Program-made: the position numbers and the translations under genes | Notes under the pieces: model-generated | What the model was told of the DNA's origin: nothing | The model's input: the letters and a program-made list of their open reading frames with translations, nothing else | Databases searched by the model: none | NCBI RefSeq assembly: GCF_007830295.1 | Contig: NZ_VLKC01000002.1 | Coordinates: 1,734,513 to 1,798,512 of the forward strand | Reading direction: 5' to 3' | DNA: 64,000 nucleotides | Origin: Sporomusa sp. KB1 | Lineage (GTDB): Bacteria > Bacillota > Negativicutes > Sporomusales > Sporomusaceae | Shown here: positions 61,763-64,000 of the stretch, in pieces | Position numbering within the stretch: the stretch's first letter is position 1 | How the letters are laid out: the number at the start of each line of letters is the position of its first letter

Positions 61763-62866
61763 CTACACCTTCTCTCTTATCACATTGTAGTTATCAGGAG
61801 GTATCGCCTGCTTTGCACTGTCATCACACTCTGACGGCTGGTGGTGGCCTCTTTTGTTTTTCTGCCAATCGATTAAAGTACCGATAATTCCTTTGGGAAA
61901 GAAGACAACCACAATCAGCATGACTGCCCCTAGCACTAATTGCCAGCTATCGGCAAGTCTTTCAGACAACAAGCTCTCCATCCAGGTTATCAAAAAGGCG
62001 CCAATCATGGCTCCCGTTAAATTTCCCCGGCCGCCGACTGCCAGCCATACCAAAACTGAGGTTGAGAATACTACACCAATATTATTTGGTGAAATAAAGG
62101 AATTGACCGGAACATACAGCATCCCGGCCAGCCCGGCAATCATCCCTGAAACCATAAAAACAACCAGTTTAAAGGCTGCCGGATTAAACCCTAGAAACTG
62201 CAATCGGCTTTCATTCTCCCGCACGGAACGGAGGATCAGTCCAAAGCGGCAGTTATTCAGCCACCGACAGAAAATATACACCAGTAGAGCTGCCACCAGC
62301 ACCAAATAATAGGTCTCCAGAATGGATAGCGGCGACCCGCCGAAGGACAGTGGCGGCAAACCGCTGATTCCGTTGGCACCACCGGTATATTTTTGCTGGT
62401 TATTGAAAAACAGTTCTATCAACGAAGCCAACGCTAATGTAATTATATTGAAGAAAACGCCCTTTACTCTACTGGTAAAAATAAAGTAACCCAAGAGGGC
62501 AGCGACTGCACCGGGTACCAGTAATCCAAGCAAGAAAGCCACCGCCTGATTTTGCAGAATCTGCATAAACCAGGGAAGTTCGGTAACACCAAAACTAGCC
62601 ATAAAGGCCGGAACTCCATTTTTTACCGCATAGGAAAGCGCCAGTACGTATCCTCCCAAACCAAAGAACATGGCATGTCCTAAATTCATTAAGCCGGCAC
62701 TGCCCCACAGGATATCAAGAGAAAGTGCAAATATCAGATATATTACGCATTTACTCATAAGCTCTACCCGAAAGGGTGATGCAAGCAAAGGAAAGCTTAT
62801 TAAAAAGACAAGCAGAAAAAGATCAATATATTTTTCTATACCTAAATTCCTAATTTTATTGAGCAT
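61763..62866 (-). CDS. ABC transporter permease (LivM/UrtC type)
   Basis: This permease of about 367 residues has ten predicted helices and the family blocks LDILWGSAGLMNLGHAMFFGLGGYVLAL near residue 55 and FISPNNIGVVFSTSVLVWLAVGGRGNLTGAMIGA. The ATG at 62866 has AAAGGAG nine bases upstream; an ATG nine bases earlier would be too close to that site. The C-terminus has a basic cytosolic tail (QKNKRGHHQPSE). Confidence 0.9.
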   Translation of the reverse strand: MLNKIRNLGIEKYIDLFLLVFLISFPLLASPFRVELMSKCVIYLIFALSLDILWGSAGLMNLGHAMFFGLGGYVLALSYAVKNGVPAFMASFGVTELPWFMQILQNQAVAFLLGLLVPGAVAALLGYFIFTSRVKGVFFNIITLALASLIELFFNNQQKYTGGANGISGLPPLSFGGSPLSILETYYLVLVAALLVYIFCRWLNNCRFGLILRSVRENESRLQFLGFNPAAFKLVVFMVSGMIAGLAGMLYVPVNSFISPNNIGVVFSTSVLVWLAVGGRGNLTGAMIGAFLITWMESLLSERLADSWQLVLGAVMLIVVVFFPKGIIGTLIDWQKNKRGHHQPSECDDSAKQAIPPDNYNVIREKV

Positions 62867-62871
62867 AATAG

Positions 62872-63732
62872 TCATCTCCTTTCGCTCGTAAATAACCCTT
62901 CAGGTTTAAACCTGATTACAATAATAATGATACAGAAAACAAGAACTCTAGCTGTTATTTCACTCATATAGCCGGCCATCACGGTAACCGATTCACTAAT
63001 TACCACTGAACTGGCGGCAGTCCCGATGATCGAGGTAAATCCGCCTAAAACAACCGTAAGAAATCCATCTACGATATAAGCAGTACCCATATAAGGCATT
63101 ACACTTTTGACCGGCGCCAAAAGAGCGCCTGCCAGTCCTGCCAGCCCTGAGCCAAACGCAAAAGTGAGACTATCAATGCGTGTCGTATTAATACCAAGGC
63201 ACTGTGACATACTTCGGTTCTTAGTGACGGCCCTTAGCTGCATACCAAAAGAAGTTTTAAAGAACAAGCCTAACGTTGCCAGCAAAATTAAAATTGAAAT
63301 TGCTATAAGAAACAGATTATATTGCGGTATTACTATACTCCCGACGGTAAAGCTCCCCTCTATCGGCAAGCCGACAAACTTATCTTCAGGTCCCATGGTC
63401 ATTCTGACCACTTGCTCGATAATGATGGAGAGTGCAAAGGTCGCTAATAAGGTTTCAGCAACTTTTCCGTATAGTTTTTTTATCAGTGTTGCTTCGATTA
63501 CTACGCCGAATAGAGCAGTAAGAATAAACGCCAGTACCATCGCAAGGAAAAATGAAGCATGAAAAACGGTAGTTACAAAATAGGTTATATAGGCACCCAG
63601 CATAATGAGATCACCGTGAGCCATATTGACAACATCCATCAAGCCAAATATAATGACCAGCCCTAATGCTGCGATAAACAACATTGAGGAAACACTCACA
63701 CCATTTATAAGCTGTGAAAGGAGAAGTTCCAT
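62872..63732 (-). CDS. ABC transporter permease (LivH/UrtB type)
   Basis: This permease of about 286 residues has eight helices and the motifs GLVIIFGLMDVVNMAHGDLIMLGAY (about residue 25) and YIVDGFLTVVLGGFTSIIGT. The ATG at 63732 lies ten bases after GAGAGG; a start three codons earlier would abut that site. It pairs with the LivM-type permease. A hairpin-rich spacer separates it from the binding-protein gene. Confidence 0.9.
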   Translation of the reverse strand: MELLLSQLINGVSVSSMLFIAALGLVIIFGLMDVVNMAHGDLIMLGAYITYFVTTVFHASFFLAMVLAFILTALFGVVIEATLIKKLYGKVAETLLATFALSIIIEQVVRMTMGPEDKFVGLPIEGSFTVGSIVIPQYNLFLIAISILILLATLGLFFKTSFGMQLRAVTKNRSMSQCLGINTTRIDSLTFAFGSGLAGLAGALLAPVKSVMPYMGTAYIVDGFLTVVLGGFTSIIGTAASSVVISESVTVMAGYMSEITARVLVFCIIIIVIRFKPEGLFTSERR

Positions 63733-63774
63733 GATCGCCATTCCTCTCTAATACGTGCCTGAACAAAAGAATAC

Positions 63775-63809
63775 GCCTCTCTACGATCCTATCCGGAAAT
63801 TAGAGAGGC
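63775..63809 (-). terminator. Hairpin between binding protein and permease genes
   Basis: A 9-bp stem GCCTCTCTA / TAGAGAGGC. It probably reduces read-through or protects the upstream message, a common device giving excess binding protein over membrane parts. Confidence 0.5.
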
Positions 63810-63844
63810 GCACTACACTGTGCTGCAAGCACTGTTATTTTTTT

Positions 63845-63860
63845 GCCGGCCTTGGCCGGC
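63845..63860 (-). terminator. Second hairpin after the binding-protein gene
   Basis: Perfect 7-bp GC stem GCCGGCC-tt-GGCCGGC, about 27 bp past the binding-protein stop codon. The plus side carries TATTTT, the minus side AAAAAAA. Confidence 0.5.
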
Positions 63861-63886
63861 ACTGCTATTTTGTCAGATTAAACATC

Positions 63887-64000
63887 CTAAAGCTCGGGTT
63901 TAACCAAATCTTTTGAGCTATAAACAATTTCAAATGTCCCATCTTCCTTAATTCTGGCAATCCGTGACTGCAGCCAAGTATGGTTATTGGTTTCATCCAC
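63887..64000 (-). CDS. Amide/urea-type ABC transporter binding protein, C-terminal part
   Basis: The final 37 residues of a minus-strand gene continue beyond the window: NNHTWLQSRIARIKEDGTFEIVYSSKDLVKPEL. The pattern H-x-x-x-x-x-R-I-A-x-I-x-x-D-G-x-F-E-I-V is typical of the C-terminus of UrtA/FmdD-like amide and urea binding proteins. It is the first known gene of the operon leading to the permeases, ATPases and amidase. Confidence 0.75.
   Translation of the reverse strand: MDETNNHTWLQSRIARIKEDGTFEIVYSSKDLVKPEL

Noticed and set aside
1-64000. CRISPR array, prophage or complete tRNA/rRNA genes
   Set aside because: No regularly spaced direct repeats, no phage structural genes and no full cloverleaf were seen; the only tRNA-like sequences are the two 3' fragments.

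Overview
The window looks like chromosome of an anaerobic, outer-membrane-bearing Firmicute of the Negativicutes, most likely Sporomusaceae (Sporomusa/Pelosinus type). Strong AGGAGG-type ribosome sites and clostridial-style codon use occur together with two TonB-dependent receptors and an SLH-domain porin, a pairing typical of diderm Firmicutes. The genus is inferred, not proven.

Layout. (1) 1-9.7 kb: a ferric-siderophore uptake block (esterase, FecCDE-type ABC transporter, lipoprotein binding protein, TonB receptor, AraC regulator, two Fur-like boxes). It is bracketed by two same-orientation 3' fragments of tRNA-Gly(CCC), with an IS91-type transposase remnant beside the second, which suggests an acquired island. 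(2) 9.8-11.6 kb: a BI-1/YccA membrane protein and several tiny genes, including a Cys-rich 62-residue protein. (3) 11.6-18.4 kb: a second metal-chelate uptake operon with an unusual cytosolic fusion of a ScdA/DUF1858-like domain to a periplasmic-binding-protein fold, and a decayed paralogue of that gene. (4) 18.8-23.5 kb: a Crp/Fnr regulator, a PAS-GGDEF-HD-GYP protein flanked by ~116-bp inverted structured repeats, a PAP2 phosphatase and a secreted hypothetical protein.

(5) 23.8-37.4 kb: a formate/hydrogen block. A FocA-type channel is followed by a HydA-like [FeFe] hydrogenase and a Hyf/Hyc-like membrane complex (HyfB, C, E, F, G and a ferredoxin-HyfI fusion). The HyfG-like subunit has lost the first cysteine of both nickel-binding motifs, while the [FeFe] subunit keeps its cluster cysteines but has lost the proton-relay cysteine. 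An adjacent histidine kinase and sigma-54 response regulator, a -24/-12 promoter and paired 14-bp sites probably control it.

(6) 37.7-54.8 kb: a second sigma-54 regulon. Four -24/-12 promoters each carry an almost identical 40-41-bp dyad (TTGGGACA ... TCACAATT ... TGTCCCAA) 38-40 bp upstream. They drive a chemoreceptor, a molybdopterin oxidoreductase with its ferredoxin subunit, a CaiB-type CoA transferase, and an MFS carrier / acyl-CoA ligase / SLH porin operon. An AcoR-like activator lies in the middle. Together they suggest sensing, import, CoA activation and molybdenum-dependent conversion of an organic acid whose identity is not visible from sequence.

(7) 55-64 kb: a trigger-factor-like chaperone, a DUF2064 protein, and an amide/urea-type ABC transporter operon with an amidase, a small AtzG/GatC-like partner and an M20 peptidase. 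No CRISPR array, rRNA, complete tRNA or prophage was seen.
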